A stretch of 64,000 nucleotides of DNA from Ferrovum sp. JA12 (GCF_001431705.1 NZ_LJWX01000001.1:744001-808000), one strand, 5' to 3'. Positions 17,595-26,841 are shown, counted from the stretch's first letter. The notes: generated by a model not told the origin, from the letters alone. Numbers and translations: made by a program.

Positions 17595-19016
17595 ATGGCC
17601 GCAAAAAAATATGAGGCAGGTGTTAAGGAATATCGGCAGACGTACTGGATGCCAGAATACACCCCTTTGGATTCGGATATCTTGGCATGCTTCAAGATTA
17701 CTCCACAGGCGGGGGTCGATCGTGAAGAGGCTGCAGCGGCTGTTGCAGCTGAATCTTCGACAGGTACCTGGACCACGGTGTGGACCGATTTGTTGACCGA
17801 TTTGGACTATTACAAGGGACGCGCATATCGCATTGAGGACGTACCGGGCGATGACAACTGCTTTTATGCATTTGTAGCTTATCCAATCGACTTGTTCGAA
17901 GAAGGTTCCGTGGTAAACGTGTTTACTTCGCTTGTGGGTAACGTGTTCGGTTTCAAAGCGATTCGTGCCTTGCGTCTCGAAGACGTGCGTTTTCCTCTGC
18001 ATTATGTAAAAACCTGTGGTGGCCCACCACACGGTATTCAGGTAGAGCGCGACAGGATGAATAAATATGGCCGCCCCATGTTAGGTTGTACGATTAAACC
18101 CAAGTTGGGTCTATCAGCCAAGAACTATGGTCGTGCAGTTTATGAGTGTCTGCGTGGTGGCCTGGACTTTACTAAGGATGATGAAAACGTTAATAGTCAA
18201 CCGTTTATGCGCTGGCGTGACCGGTTCTTATTTGTGCAGGATGCCACACTGACTGCGCAGGCTGAAACTGGCGAACGTAAGGGACACTACCTTAATGTAA
18301 CAGCACCGACCTGCGAAATGATGCTTGAACGTGCTGAATTTGCAAAGGAGATTGGCGCACCAATAATTATGCACGATTACATCACTGGTGGATTCACAGC
18401 TAATACAAGTTTGGCCAACTGGTGCCGTAAGAACGGTATTTTGCTTCATATACACCGCGCGATGCACGCTGTACTCGACCGTAACCCACACCACGGTATT
18501 CACTTTCGCGTATTGACCAAGATTCTACGTCTGTCCGGTGGTGATCACCTGCACTCAGGGACAGTCGTTGGCAAGCTAGAAGGTGACCGCGCCGCAACAC
18601 TTGGCTGGATAGATTTGATGCGCGAATCCTTCATACCCGAGGATCGTTCACGCGGCATCATGTTTGATCAGGATTGGGGTTCAATGCCAGGAGTAATGCC
18701 AGTAGCTTCTGGTGGTATTCACGTGTGGCACATGCCGGCACTTGTCAACATCTTTGGTGATGACTCAGTCTTACAGTTTGGTGGTGGTACATTGGGTCAC
18801 CCATGGGGTAACGCAGCTGGAGCTGCGGCCAATCGGGTGGCACTTGAAGCTTGTGTGGAAGCGCGCAATGAAGGCAAAGATATTGAGCGTCAAGGTAAGG
18901 AAATTCTAAACAATGCCGCCAAGTCTAGCCCTGAACTCAAAATAGCAATGGAAACATGGAAAGAAATCAAGTTCGAATTTGATACGGTAGACAAGTTGGA
19001 CGTGGTTAACCGTTAA
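17595..19016 (+). CDS. cbbL: RubisCO form IA large subunit
   Basis: Catalyses carboxylation of ribulose-1,5-bisphosphate. The 473-residue length is typical of carboxysomal form IA. Visible active-site motifs are [23 protein letters not shown] (with the carbamylated lysine), HRAMHA, loop 6 GKLEGDRA and [12 protein letters not shown]. The start at 17595 is chosen for the ggagag ribosome site and the usual N-terminus [13 protein letters not shown]; an upstream in-frame ATG at 17523 would add 24 unrelated residues. First gene of the CO2-concentrating operon, 80 bases before cbbS. Confidence 0.98.
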   Translation: MAAKKYEAGVKEYRQTYWMPEYTPLDSDILACFKITPQAGVDREEAAAAVAAESSTGTWTTVWTDLLTDLDYYKGRAYRIEDVPGDDNCFYAFVAYPIDLFEEGSVVNVFTSLVGNVFGFKAIRALRLEDVRFPLHYVKTCGGPPHGIQVERDRMNKYGRPMLGCTIKPKLGLSAKNYGRAVYECLRGGLDFTKDDENVNSQPFMRWRDRFLFVQDATLTAQAETGERKGHYLNVTAPTCEMMLERAEFAKEIGAPIIMHDYITGGFTANTSLANWCRKNGILLHIHRAMHAVLDRNPHHGIHFRVLTKILRLSGGDHLHSGTVVGKLEGDRAATLGWIDLMRESFIPEDRSRGIMFDQDWGSMPGVMPVASGGIHVWHMPALVNIFGDDSVLQFGGGTLGHPWGNAAGAAANRVALEACVEARNEGKDIERQGKEILNNAAKSSPELKIAMETWKEIKFEFDTVDKLDVVNR

Positions 19017-19096
19017 ACATACTTTGACAGAAGTTTATAAAACTATTGCGGATTGCGGCCAAAAGGCTGACGCCGCTTACTAGAAAGGAATAAGAA

Positions 19097-19429
19097 ATGG
19101 CTGAAATACATGATTATGTCTCCACACCCAAATACGAAACCTTTTCGTACTTACCACCGCTGACACCGGAAAAAATTCGTAATCAGATCAGTTACCTGAT
19201 CAAGCAAGGCTGGAATCCTGGAATTGAGCACGTAGAACCAGCTCGTGCCGATGCTTATTTCTGGTACATGTGGAAACTGCCAATGTTTGGTGAGCAATCG
19301 GTTGATGTGGTTCTTGCTGAATTGGAAGCATGTCACCGAGCACACCCGAATAACCACGTACGATTGATCGGTTTTGATAACTATTCGCAAAGCCAAGGAA
19401 CTTCCTTTGTGGTGTTTCGCGGAAGGTGA
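19097..19429 (+). CDS. cbbS: RubisCO form IA small subunit
   Basis: A 110-residue small subunit with [20 protein letters not shown] at the N-terminus, EHVEPARA and [11 protein letters not shown]-like residues ([11 protein letters not shown]), ending VVFRGR. It forms the L8S8 holoenzyme with CbbL. In alpha-carboxysomes CsoS2 N-repeats bind the L-S interface of this holoenzyme. Ribosome site gaaagga lies upstream. Confidence 0.98.
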   Translation: MAEIHDYVSTPKYETFSYLPPLTPEKIRNQISYLIKQGWNPGIEHVEPARADAYFWYMWKLPMFGEQSVDVVLAELEACHRAHPNNHVRLIGFDNYSQSQGTSFVVFRGR

Positions 19430-19617
19430 ACAGTGAAACTGCCTCGTTTGGATCGGATTCAGCCACAGCATATAAATTAAAAAAACATTTGTGAATATAC
19501 TTTGCGGCAAAAGAAGAAAAGCGGCAAAGATAAAAACAAGGTTATTCAGAAAATGCTTTTTGCGCTGGATAGAGCAAGTCTGGCGAAAGTAATGAATGAT
19601 TACGGAAGGATGAGAGC

Positions 19618-21438
19618 ATGAGCAATTTAACGGTAAACAGTAAATCTGATACGGCCAGTTCGACATTAGATAGCGCATCAGGTAAGGCCTTATCACGGGC
19701 AAGACGTGAAGCAATGTCACGCGGTGGAAAAACAGCGCTTGGGCAGATTAAAACGTCGTCAAGCGTAATGACAACGGCAAGCTCTCTTCCGGCAATCAGC
19801 ACCGTACACAAACCAGTTGAAACGATAACCATACCTCCAGTAACAGAAATTGCATCAATAACTGAAACGGCTGGTGGACTTAAAAACGCAGAGGGTAAAG
19901 CAGAGTCTGAGCACGAAGAAGCTATTGATGAGCTCTGTTCAATTGTGACGGAGGAACCTAGTTCAATTGTGGGTCAAGTTGCTTCAGCAGTCCGCAAACT
20001 GTGCCAGGAGCGGCGTCGCGCACTTTCTAATCAGGGAAAAAAAGCCGTGAAAGTGATGGATATGAAAGTTGCAGCCAATGAAAAATTGACAGGCCGTGCT
20101 GCTGCCCGTGCACGCCGCGTTGATTTATGTAAGAACGGACGCGGCAATGATCCTGTTTGCCGTCCTTCCGGTCGCCTACGCCCGGATACGACAGCAAACA
20201 AAGTTGAGTTTGGCACGACATTGAGTGGCACCACCGTCAGCGGTTCACAGCTGGAGCGTAACAATAAAATAACCGGCCTCGAGTCAGGTACTTGTCGCGA
20301 TATTACCGGTACCGAATATATTGGCGCGGAACAGTATGTTGCATTGTGTTCGTCGACACCTTTTCCACCTCCAGCTAAAGTCGGTGTAGGAATGACAAGC
20401 AGAGGACAACGTGTGAGTGGCATCGATAGGGGACGTGCAGATAAAGTAACCGGTACAGAAGTGGCTGCAAATAAGGCCATCACAGGTAACGAATACTTAA
20501 GCACCGATAAACTTGAATCAATCATCACCCAGCCTGCACCTCTCAAGGTTGGAATAATGGCTACACGTACCGGATTAGGGGTGAGCGGTACGGAAGTTGG
20601 CCGCAGTGTAAAAGTGACCGGTGATGAGCAAGGTAGCTGTTTGGCGATTTCTGGTACGGAGTATACCGGTTCGGACCAATTTGAATCGTTTTGCGATGCG
20701 ACACAACAAGCTGCCTCACGTGCACTGATAATCAGCCGTGGGGCCCATGCTGGAACTGGCTCAAGAATTGACGGTGGAAACAAAGTGACGGGGGCAGAAC
20801 GTGGCGAACATATAACATTGAGTGGTACGCCCTACTCAACAAAAAGCCAGAGCGAGCCTCAGTCCGTTGTGAATAATAATCCGCATCCATTGGCCCGTGG
20901 CCCTGCAAATGTACCCCATGTAGAAATGCCTGAGGAGCGGTCTCCTGTTGTTGCACAAAGGACTTTCAGCATTATTACTCCGGCGCGAAGCAGTCAGAAA
21001 AGTTGTGTAAATAAAATTAGCGGTACAGCATATGGCGCGATTGGACGAATCACTGGACCGGTTAATTTGGCAGCTGGTCTGGTTTCAGGTACGCCCGAGT
21101 TTCGTTATCAGGATGGTTCGACACCAATTATGTCGTCAATGAACCCTACACCAATAGATTCGGTTTCTGCACGCAATCGTTTGACGGGTGATGGTCGAGA
21201 GGGAGGGGTTGCAATTACTGGCGCCGCATGGAGGCGCAATGAAAGCATAACCGGTACAGAAGGTGCATTTTCCCAACGTAATCAGACTATGCGCGGAGAG
21301 CCTCGCAAACCGATGATCAGCGCTACACAATTTAAGGAACGTGAACGTCCCGATTTGCCAGTTAGCAAAGTCACCGGTAGCAGTGGTAGTGATGCCAAAG
21401 GTTCTGCCATTACATATTCCGGCGGGGCACGAGGTTGA
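19618..21438 (+). CDS. csoS2: Alpha-carboxysome scaffold protein CsoS2, short form
   Basis: Intrinsically disordered scaffold linking RubisCO to the shell. The 606-residue protein has an N-terminal region with basic RubisCO-binding repeats (ARREAMSRGGK, ERRRALSNQGK, ARARRVDLCKNGRG), a middle region with about three full VTG/Y-type repeats (for example GLESGTCRDITGTEYIGAEQY and VSGTEVGRSVKVTGDE), and the conserved C-terminal region (ITPARSSQ, GRITGPVNLAAGLVSGTPEF, VSKVTGSSGSDAKG). It is clearly shorter than the roughly 870-residue Halothiobacillus protein, mainly through fewer middle repeats. The conserved cysteines of the middle repeats are kept. Confidence 0.95.
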   Translation: MSNLTVNSKSDTASSTLDSASGKALSRARREAMSRGGKTALGQIKTSSSVMTTASSLPAISTVHKPVETITIPPVTEIASITETAGGLKNAEGKAESEHEEAIDELCSIVTEEPSSIVGQVASAVRKLCQERRRALSNQGKKAVKVMDMKVAANEKLTGRAAARARRVDLCKNGRGNDPVCRPSGRLRPDTTANKVEFGTTLSGTTVSGSQLERNNKITGLESGTCRDITGTEYIGAEQYVALCSSTPFPPPAKVGVGMTSRGQRVSGIDRGRADKVTGTEVAANKAITGNEYLSTDKLESIITQPAPLKVGIMATRTGLGVSGTEVGRSVKVTGDEQGSCLAISGTEYTGSDQFESFCDATQQAASRALIISRGAHAGTGSRIDGGNKVTGAERGEHITLSGTPYSTKSQSEPQSVVNNNPHPLARGPANVPHVEMPEERSPVVAQRTFSIITPARSSQKSCVNKISGTAYGAIGRITGPVNLAAGLVSGTPEFRYQDGSTPIMSSMNPTPIDSVSARNRLTGDGREGGVAITGAAWRRNESITGTEGAFSQRNQTMRGEPRKPMISATQFKERERPDLPVSKVTGSSGSDAKGSAITYSGGARG

Positions 21439-21487
21439 TAAGTCATAACAGAGAGTGTATAGGCACACAAACAGATAACAGGCTGAG

Positions 21488-23074
21488 ATGAATACGAGAA
21501 ATCGCCCAGGGCAACGCATAAGCCCACTTCATATAACTACTCGCCCTCCTTATGGTCTGGGTACGCCAGCTGGAGTGTTGCAGGCACGTGCTCAGCGGCA
21601 AGTCTTTTCAGCGCATGAACTTTTGCATGATTCTGATGTGTCGGGTAATCCGGCATGTTCAACAGATTCAGGTAGACCGTGTCGTCACCCACTCACCAAC
21701 GAGTCAGAGAATCAGCAATTATTGGCGCATGAACTGAAGATAAAAAATAGCTTTGATGCCATTGTGCAGGTGCTAAAACGTATTGCGAGCTTACAGCACG
21801 AACCTGATTTTGAACAGCGTGCACAAGTCATAGCACTCGAACAGATGGGCTTTGAATTACCAGCCGACATACTGGCAGATGCTTGGGTCTCTGACTTGGA
21901 CATGCGGGTTTTGTACGGTGAGAGTGTAATGCGCATGTTGCGTTTGTTGGCAGCGCAGGCTAGGCACAACAATCCACAACAGGATACAGACGAAGCAATG
22001 TCATTTTTCCTGGATAGCGGCTATCACGCTGTAGATATTTCACCGTGCTCAGATGGGCGTCTTAAAGGGCTTGTACGCTACATATTGCGTCTGCCAGATG
22101 GTGCGGTACATAGTCGCAAATCCTATGCTGGAGCAATGTTTGATGTAGAGGCTAACGTCAAACGCTGGATAGAAACAGAATTGATGCGTTTCCGGGAAGG
22201 TCGTCCGGTAACTGCAGATGCAGGTACACGATATCTTAAAGTAGCAGTTTATCACTGGAGCAGTTCCAACCCAAAACAGGAAGGTTGTGCTGCCCATGGC
22301 AGCAATGCAGCTGATGCAGCTGAAGCAGCTTTGCAACGATTGAATGAATTTCGTCAGGCAATTGAAAATAGCTTTTGTTGCGGTGCGTCGGTGGACAGTT
22401 TGCTGATCGGTGTAGACACAGATACTGACGCTATCAAAGTACATATCCCGGACGCCGACGGACAAATGAGTCTGTACCGGTTTGTCGACAACATAGATTT
22501 GTACCGTGCAACTGTAAATGATGATGCCAGCACTGCCAGACTTAAATTGCACCGTGCCATTCTAGAAGCCAGTGCGATCACAGGTTGGGGAGCTGGTAAT
22601 GGAGAGCCCCATGAAGGTATGCGCAGACTGATTGCTTCACTGTTAATTAACAATCTCTCCCAGATTGAGTATGTATGCAGCAATTGGGGCGGTCGCTATA
22701 AGGATATCGGTCATGCAGAACGTTTTATTAATGTAGGTGAGGGATTTGAAGAGTTTCAGATGCGTAATCTCGCTTATCTTGCCCATTTACATACTATTGA
22801 AGAAGGGGCACCGGATATGGATGTGGGTATCAAGATTTTTAAGAAGCTAAATATAAAGCATGGTTTACCTATACCGATTGCCATCCATTATCGCTATGAC
22901 AGCCGGGTGCCAGGATGCAGAGAACGCTCTGCGGACCGCTGCAAACGTATTAGGGAGGCAATTGAAAAGCGTTATTTCGATCTAGCAGAAAAGGGTTTAC
23001 TGGTGTTTAGCTTGACCGTCCAAGACAAACGTTCTGGCAGCCCTATAGAGTTGGTTGAAGCAATTGCGGCATAA
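21488..23074 (+). CDS. csoSCA: Carboxysomal carbonic anhydrase CsoSCA
   Basis: Beta-type carbonic anhydrase (epsilon subclass) that turns bicarbonate into CO2 inside the carboxysome. In the 528 residues the zinc and catalytic residues are present: Cys187-x-Asp189-x-Arg191 (SPCSDGR), His256 and Cys267, with the same 69- and 11-residue spacing as the Halothiobacillus enzyme (173, 242, 253). An N-terminal disordered region (about the first 50 residues, RPGQRISPLH...) may bind RubisCO. It is followed by the shell-vertex genes. Confidence 0.95.
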   Translation: MNTRNRPGQRISPLHITTRPPYGLGTPAGVLQARAQRQVFSAHELLHDSDVSGNPACSTDSGRPCRHPLTNESENQQLLAHELKIKNSFDAIVQVLKRIASLQHEPDFEQRAQVIALEQMGFELPADILADAWVSDLDMRVLYGESVMRMLRLLAAQARHNNPQQDTDEAMSFFLDSGYHAVDISPCSDGRLKGLVRYILRLPDGAVHSRKSYAGAMFDVEANVKRWIETELMRFREGRPVTADAGTRYLKVAVYHWSSSNPKQEGCAAHGSNAADAAEAALQRLNEFRQAIENSFCCGASVDSLLIGVDTDTDAIKVHIPDADGQMSLYRFVDNIDLYRATVNDDASTARLKLHRAILEASAITGWGAGNGEPHEGMRRLIASLLINNLSQIEYVCSNWGGRYKDIGHAERFINVGEGFEEFQMRNLAYLAHLHTIEEGAPDMDVGIKIFKKLNIKHGLPIPIAIHYRYDSRVPGCRERSADRCKRIREAIEKRYFDLAEKGLLVFSLTVQDKRSGSPIELVEAIAA

Positions 23075-23094
23075 CCGATTTTAAGGAGTAAGCA

Positions 23095-23346
23095 ATGAAG
23101 ATTTGTCAGGTAGAAAAAACTCTGGTTTCAACCAATCGCATAAAAGAGCTGGGGCATCGCCCTTTGCTGGTAGTCAGAGAGAAAATCGGTGGACCACGGC
23201 AGGTAGCGGTCGATTCAGTGGGATGTATACCAGGTGACTGGGTAATTTGCGTAGGTTCCTCTGCAGCGCGTGAAGCTGCAGGGAGCAAAGACTTTCCTAG
23301 TGATTTGACCATCATCGGCATCATCGATCACTGGTCGGAAGGCTGA
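23095..23346 (+). CDS. csoS4A: Carboxysome shell vertex protein CsoS4A
   Basis: An 83-residue bacterial microcompartment vertex (BMV/EutN-CcmL family) protein forming pentamers that cap shell corners. Family marks are MKICQVEKTLVSTNR, LLVVREKIGG, VDSVGCIPGDWVI, GSSAAR and IIGIIDHW. Start follows an aaggag ribosome site. One base separates its stop from the csoS4B start. Confidence 0.95.
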   Translation: MKICQVEKTLVSTNRIKELGHRPLLVVREKIGGPRQVAVDSVGCIPGDWVICVGSSAAREAAGSKDFPSDLTIIGIIDHWSEG

Positions 23347-23347
23347 C

Positions 23348-23605
23348 ATGGAAATCATGCGCGTAGTGTCAGACCTAGTGGCCACCCGTCGTGCGCCGGG
23401 ACTGATGAATGCATCGTTGAGAGTAGTAGAGGATATGCAAGGAAAACTCAATGTAGCGTGTGACCCGGTCGGGGTACCACCAGGCAAGTGGGTGATAACA
23501 ACAAGCGGTTCTGCAGCACGTATTGCAACAGGTGATAAGACGACACTGACAGATCTAACAATATGCGGAATTATTGATTTTTGGAATGCCGGTGGCAGTA
23601 AATAA
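23348..23605 (+). CDS. csoS4B: Carboxysome shell vertex protein CsoS4B
   Basis: An 85-residue second pentameric vertex protein: MEIMRVVSDLVATRR, LRVVEDMQGK, DPVGVPPGKWV, SGSAAR and CGIIDFWNAG. Paralogue of csoS4A, to which it is about one-third identical by eye, and almost certainly co-translated with it. Confidence 0.95.
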   Translation: MEIMRVVSDLVATRRAPGLMNASLRVVEDMQGKLNVACDPVGVPPGKWVITTSGSAARIATGDKTTLTDLTICGIIDFWNAGGSK

Positions 23606-23637
23606 GTAGTTTTTTCATGTAATCAAGGAGAGCGGAA

Positions 23638-23934
23638 ATGGCAAACGTAAGTGGAATAGCATTAGGCATGATTGAAACCCGCGGTTTGGTGCCGGCAATT
23701 GAAGCGGCGGACGCGATGACGAAGGCGGCGGAAGTTCGTCTGGTCGGTCGTCAATTTGTTGGTGGTGGATATGTCACTGTTCTGGTAAGAGGTGAAACCG
23801 GTGCAGTCAACGCAGCGGTGCGTGCTGGTGCTGACGCATGCGAGCGTGTTGGTGATGGCTTGGTAGCAGCGCACATTATAGCTCGCGTGCACTCAGAGGT
23901 TGAAAACATCTTGCCCGATACGGTTGCTAAATAA
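23638..23934 (+). CDS. csoS1: Carboxysome shell hexamer protein CsoS1, copy 1
   Basis: A 98-residue single BMC-domain protein that forms hexamers tiling the shell facets: [40 protein letters not shown] (pore-lining region GGG), [36 protein letters not shown]. It has the usual length and a short tail (DTVAK). Nearly identical at the nucleotide level to the next gene. Ribosome site caaggagag. Confidence 0.96.
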   Translation: MANVSGIALGMIETRGLVPAIEAADAMTKAAEVRLVGRQFVGGGYVTVLVRGETGAVNAAVRAGADACERVGDGLVAAHIIARVHSEVENILPDTVAK

Positions 23935-23981
23935 TTAAAAATAATTTGAACATATATTTACCAGAGGAAGGAGTACTAAAA

Positions 23982-24308
23982 ATGGCAAACGTAAATGGAG
24001 TAGCACTGGGCATGATTGAAACCCGCGGTTTGGTGCCGGCAATTGAAGCGGCGGACGCGATGACGAAGGCGGCGGAAGTTCGTCTGGTCGGTCGTCAATT
24101 TGTTGGTGGTGGATATGTCACCGTTCTGGTGAGGGGTGAAACCGGTGCAGTCAACGCAGCGGTGCGTGCTGGTGCTGACGCATGCGAGCGTGTTGGTGAT
24201 GGCTTGGTAGCAGCGCACATTATAGCTCGCGTGCACTCGGAGGTTGAAAACATCCTGCCCGCTAGCCCTGACTCAGGACGTAGCGGTCTTGACGGCGACT
24301 TGACCTAA
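23982..24308 (+). CDS. csoS1: Carboxysome shell hexamer protein CsoS1, copy 2
   Basis: A 108-residue paralogue of the preceding gene. Residues 1-93 differ at only two places that I can see (Ser5 to Asn, Ile7 to Val) and most codons are identical, but the tail after ENILP is different and longer ([15 protein letters not shown]), like the CsoS1B-type extension. Start at 23982 follows gaaggag; an upstream ATG at 23946 would add 12 non-family residues. The two copies are products of recent duplication or gene conversion. Confidence 0.96.
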   Translation: MANVNGVALGMIETRGLVPAIEAADAMTKAAEVRLVGRQFVGGGYVTVLVRGETGAVNAAVRAGADACERVGDGLVAAHIIARVHSEVENILPASPDSGRSGLDGDLT

Positions 24309-24340
24309 GCCATATTGACGAATTGAATGAAGGAATTTAC

Positions 24341-24784
24341 ATGCAGCCCGACCTAAGATTAAGAGGATATCTGGGACGCGCCCTCAGTCATGAACTAGCG
24401 GCAATACAGCAGTATCTGATGCAAGCTAAACTGGTCGGTCTGTGGGGAATGGCTGAAATGAGCGAACGGATTTGCAAGGATGTGCAAGAAGAGTTGATAC
24501 ATGCAGAACGTCTAATGGAGAGAATGCTTGTTTTGGGTATCCCTTCCAATGCCACGCTATTACCACCTGTTCGGACGGGACGTAACGTGGAGGAAATGTG
24601 GCAGATCAACCGATTGCTTGAAATTGAAGCCATACATTTATATGAAGAAGCATCACAATATTGCGCACGTATACGTGACACTGAGACGCAGTTATTGTTC
24701 GACGAAATCATGCGAGAGGAAATGGGTCATTTAGGTGAGCTTGAAGGTTTACTGTCGACACAACGAAAAGGAAGAAAGGCATGA
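24341..24784 (+). CDS. Ferritin-like (bacterioferritin-type) protein of the carboxysome cluster
   Basis: A 147-residue four-helix-bundle protein of the ferritin-like superfamily, found in many cso clusters and usually annotated bacterioferritin. Candidate di-iron ligands are in HELAAIQQY, EELIHAERLMERM, EIEAIHLYEEA and EIMREEMGHLGELE. Start at 24341 follows gaagga. The stop overlaps the acRAF start (ATGA). Its function in carboxysome biology is not settled; iron storage or redox protection is a guess. Confidence 0.85.
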   Translation: MQPDLRLRGYLGRALSHELAAIQQYLMQAKLVGLWGMAEMSERICKDVQEELIHAERLMERMLVLGIPSNATLLPPVRTGRNVEEMWQINRLLEIEAIHLYEEASQYCARIRDTETQLLFDEIMREEMGHLGELEGLLSTQRKGRKA

Positions 24785-25059
24785 ACTTGATAAAAGAAAA
24801 CAATACTGTTACCCAATCCGGATCGGAACGCGTGGCAGCGTTTAATCAGCGTTTCGACTTTGGTAGTTATGGCGAGACTCGGCAGTTTCTAGATCAATTA
24901 GCCGATCTTTCAAAACGTGAAGACTATTATCCGGATGTCAGTTTTGGAAAAACTTACGTCAATATAAGTATTGATGGTACTGGGCAAACCATACTGCATG
25001 AACGCGATTCCTCATTTATCTTGGATATGCAAAAGCTAGCAGGACAGATGCGAAACTAA
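24781..25059 (+). CDS. acRAF: RubisCO assembly factor acRAF (pterin-dehydratase-like)
   Basis: A 92-residue protein of the pterin-4a-carbinolamine dehydratase fold. In alpha-carboxysome operons this relative acts as a RubisCO assembly chaperone rather than a dehydratase. It has RFDFGSYGETRQFLDQLADLS and YYPDVSFGKTYVNISI; the double-His dehydratase signature is not evident, which fits the chaperone subgroup. Coupled to the ferritin-like gene by a four-base overlap. Confidence 0.85.
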   Translation: MNLIKENNTVTQSGSERVAAFNQRFDFGSYGETRQFLDQLADLSKREDYYPDVSFGKTYVNISIDGTGQTILHERDSSFILDMQKLAGQMRN

Positions 25060-25113
25060 CCATGAGAAAGTAAGGTTGCTTCTCGGTTTTATACTTCTGT
25101 TTGGAGAACAGAA

Positions 25114-25749
25114 ATGACTAATCGCATTATTGCTGTTATCAACCAGAAAGGCGGAACCGGCAAAACAACGCTGGCGTTGAATCTCGCTTCGGGTTTATCA
25201 AAAACTGGAACTGTTCATTTGGTTGATGCCGACCCACAGCGTTCGATTACGCATTGGGTGAGGATGGGGGGTGGCAGTTCGTGTTTACCAGAAGTTTCTC
25301 AGCTGGTCGGTAATCCTATGATAGTACTGGAAAGATTGACATATAGCCATCGTTTTGTAGTTATAGATTGCCCCCCCACAATGCAGGATGAAACAGTTAC
25401 CACCATTATGCGCATGGCGCATCAGGTGTTGATACCAGTATTACCATCACCGGTGGATTTATGGGCCAGTGTGGATATGATAGCCGCAGTAAACGAAGCA
25501 AAAAAACATAATCCTGGCCTTATCGCGCATCTGGTCCTGAACCAGCTAGAGACACGAAATGCGTTGTCACGCGATATGCGCGATGCAGTGGCAGTGTTTA
25601 ATGTGTCGGTACTGGCTGCATCTATGCAACGACGAGCCGCTTATCGTACTGCCGCGATTGAAGGTCAAAGTGTCTATGGCTTAGGGAAACGCGGTGTGCA
25701 GGCGGCAGCAGATATTGATGCAATCATCAAGGAGGTTTTATGTCAGTAA
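25114..25749 (+). CDS. mcdA: Carboxysome-positioning ParA-type ATPase McdA
   Basis: A 211-residue MinD/ParA-family ATPase with the deviant Walker A KGGTGKTT (residues 12-19), Walker A' region DADPQRS and Walker B VIDCPPTM. With McdB it spaces carboxysomes on the nucleoid and so ensures inheritance. It overlaps mcdB by ten bases. All catalytic lysines are intact, in contrast to the cbbQ gene downstream. Confidence 0.93.
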   Translation: MTNRIIAVINQKGGTGKTTLALNLASGLSKTGTVHLVDADPQRSITHWVRMGGGSSCLPEVSQLVGNPMIVLERLTYSHRFVVIDCPPTMQDETVTTIMRMAHQVLIPVLPSPVDLWASVDMIAAVNEAKKHNPGLIAHLVLNQLETRNALSRDMRDAVAVFNVSVLAASMQRRAAYRTAAIEGQSVYGLGKRGVQAAADIDAIIKEVLCQ

Positions 25750-25955
25750 AAAAAACAAATTCAAAACTAGCGCAAGGTGTACGTCAAGTAATGGAACAGG
25801 GAAAAACTCTTGATTTAGCTAAGCATAAGGTGGCAGCAAAAACTTCTGAAAGTATGAGCAAACTCACACCTGCGAAAACTAAGATTAAGGACCCGGTCAG
25901 AGATAGTGATGCTAACTATGAAATTTTGCATCCGGAACGTATCTGGCCAGACTAG
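25740..25955 (+). CDS. mcdB: McdB-like carboxysome-positioning adaptor
   Basis: A 71-residue, highly charged, probably disordered protein coded immediately after and overlapping mcdA. The C-terminal stretch HPERIWPD carries the near-terminal tryptophan typical of alpha-McdB proteins. It would link McdA to the carboxysome surface. Identification rests on position, size and this C-terminal motif. Confidence 0.75.
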   Translation: MSVKKTNSKLAQGVRQVMEQGKTLDLAKHKVAAKTSESMSKLTPAKTKIKDPVRDSDANYEILHPERIWPD

Positions 25956-26040
25956 AAGTCTGTTTGGATTTCCTGTTCAGCCGCGTAGTAAATTCGGTAG
26001 CAGAAAAAACTAAATCTAGTGTTAATTATCAGGAATAATC

Positions 26041-26841
26041 ATGAGTGTTATTGCCGAGTACAACATCGAAACACAACACTACTATGGTGTAGTAGCTGAC
26101 GAGATTGACCTATGTGAATCAGATGGTTCTGCGCGCATACCAATGATATTGAAAAGGCTGACTGGATACGGCAGGTCACGTTTTGTAGAGTATATGGGAT
26201 GGAAACTGCAGGGACCATTGATTATCCTAACCTGTAATGAAGACATGATCCCATCGAATCCAGTTGGTTATTTGCTATTTGATACTTCCCTCACACGCTT
26301 TCAGGATGGACCACTGACCGTCGTAGCCAGATTGGGAGAAATTTTCTATCGGGATGAAGTGGCCGAAGCGAGCCAGAACACTACTTTTGTGATACATCCT
26401 TTGATCAACGTACGTCGCATATTGCCCCTGGGAAAAAAGGGCAAGCTAATACATGCACATCCGGATTTTTGGTTGCTAAGTGTCTATCACTCCGATTATC
26501 AGTCATTAATGAAACATTTTAAACAGTCCTCCAAACAGCGTTTTTGCCCACTTGATGTTAATTATTCGTCAAATGATATCGAGGTAGAAACTGTTGAATA
26601 CGACACCAAGGTATCTCTGAATGCCACTAATAAACCGCTGTCATTTACCAAGCATGCATGCAAATTAAAGGGACATAGTCTCGAAAAAGGTATCTCTATC
26701 CGTATGCTGATTTATGCAGACAAGCTGATTGCAAGTGACATAAATCTGTTATTCGGCCTCGATGTGACACTGGTGCAGCCTATTGATGGTGAGCTGGATA
26801 GGCGGGATGCGCTAGATGTTGTAACTAACACTTTCTTTTAA
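26041..26841 (+). CDS. cbbQ: CbbQ-like RubisCO activase subunit with degenerate ATPase motifs
   Basis: A 266-residue MoxR-type AAA+ protein, the normal CbbQ length. CbbQ hexamers with CbbO remove inhibitory sugar phosphates from RubisCO. Most of the fold is recognisable (WKLQGPLII, CNEDM, DGPLTVVARLG, VIHPL, RRILPLGKKG, KQRF, KGHSLEKGISIRMLIYA). The ATPase motifs are not: Walker A at residues 39-46 reads RLTGYGRS instead of GPTGCGKT, so the first Gly and the Lys are lost. Walker B at 101-106 reads IFYRDE, with a charged Arg in the strand. The sensor-1 Asn of SYNPGYQ is replaced (VYHSDYQ). Arg167 (arginine finger region) and the sensor-2 Arg remain. The frame is intact. It may be a pseudo-ATPase or a gene under relaxed selection. 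Confidence 0.88.
   Translation: MSVIAEYNIETQHYYGVVADEIDLCESDGSARIPMILKRLTGYGRSRFVEYMGWKLQGPLIILTCNEDMIPSNPVGYLLFDTSLTRFQDGPLTVVARLGEIFYRDEVAEASQNTTFVIHPLINVRRILPLGKKGKLIHAHPDFWLLSVYHSDYQSLMKHFKQSSKQRFCPLDVNYSSNDIEVETVEYDTKVSLNATNKPLSFTKHACKLKGHSLEKGISIRMLIYADKLIASDINLLFGLDVTLVQPIDGELDRRDALDVVTNTFF

Noticed and set aside
20031-20783. 250-codon open frame antisense to csoS2
   Set aside because: It is the mirror of the repeated VTG codons of csoS2; no ribosome site and no family features.
19618-21438. Programmed frameshift in csoS2, as known in Halothiobacillus
   Set aside because: The frame is continuous and I could not identify a convincing slippery heptamer plus downstream structure by eye.
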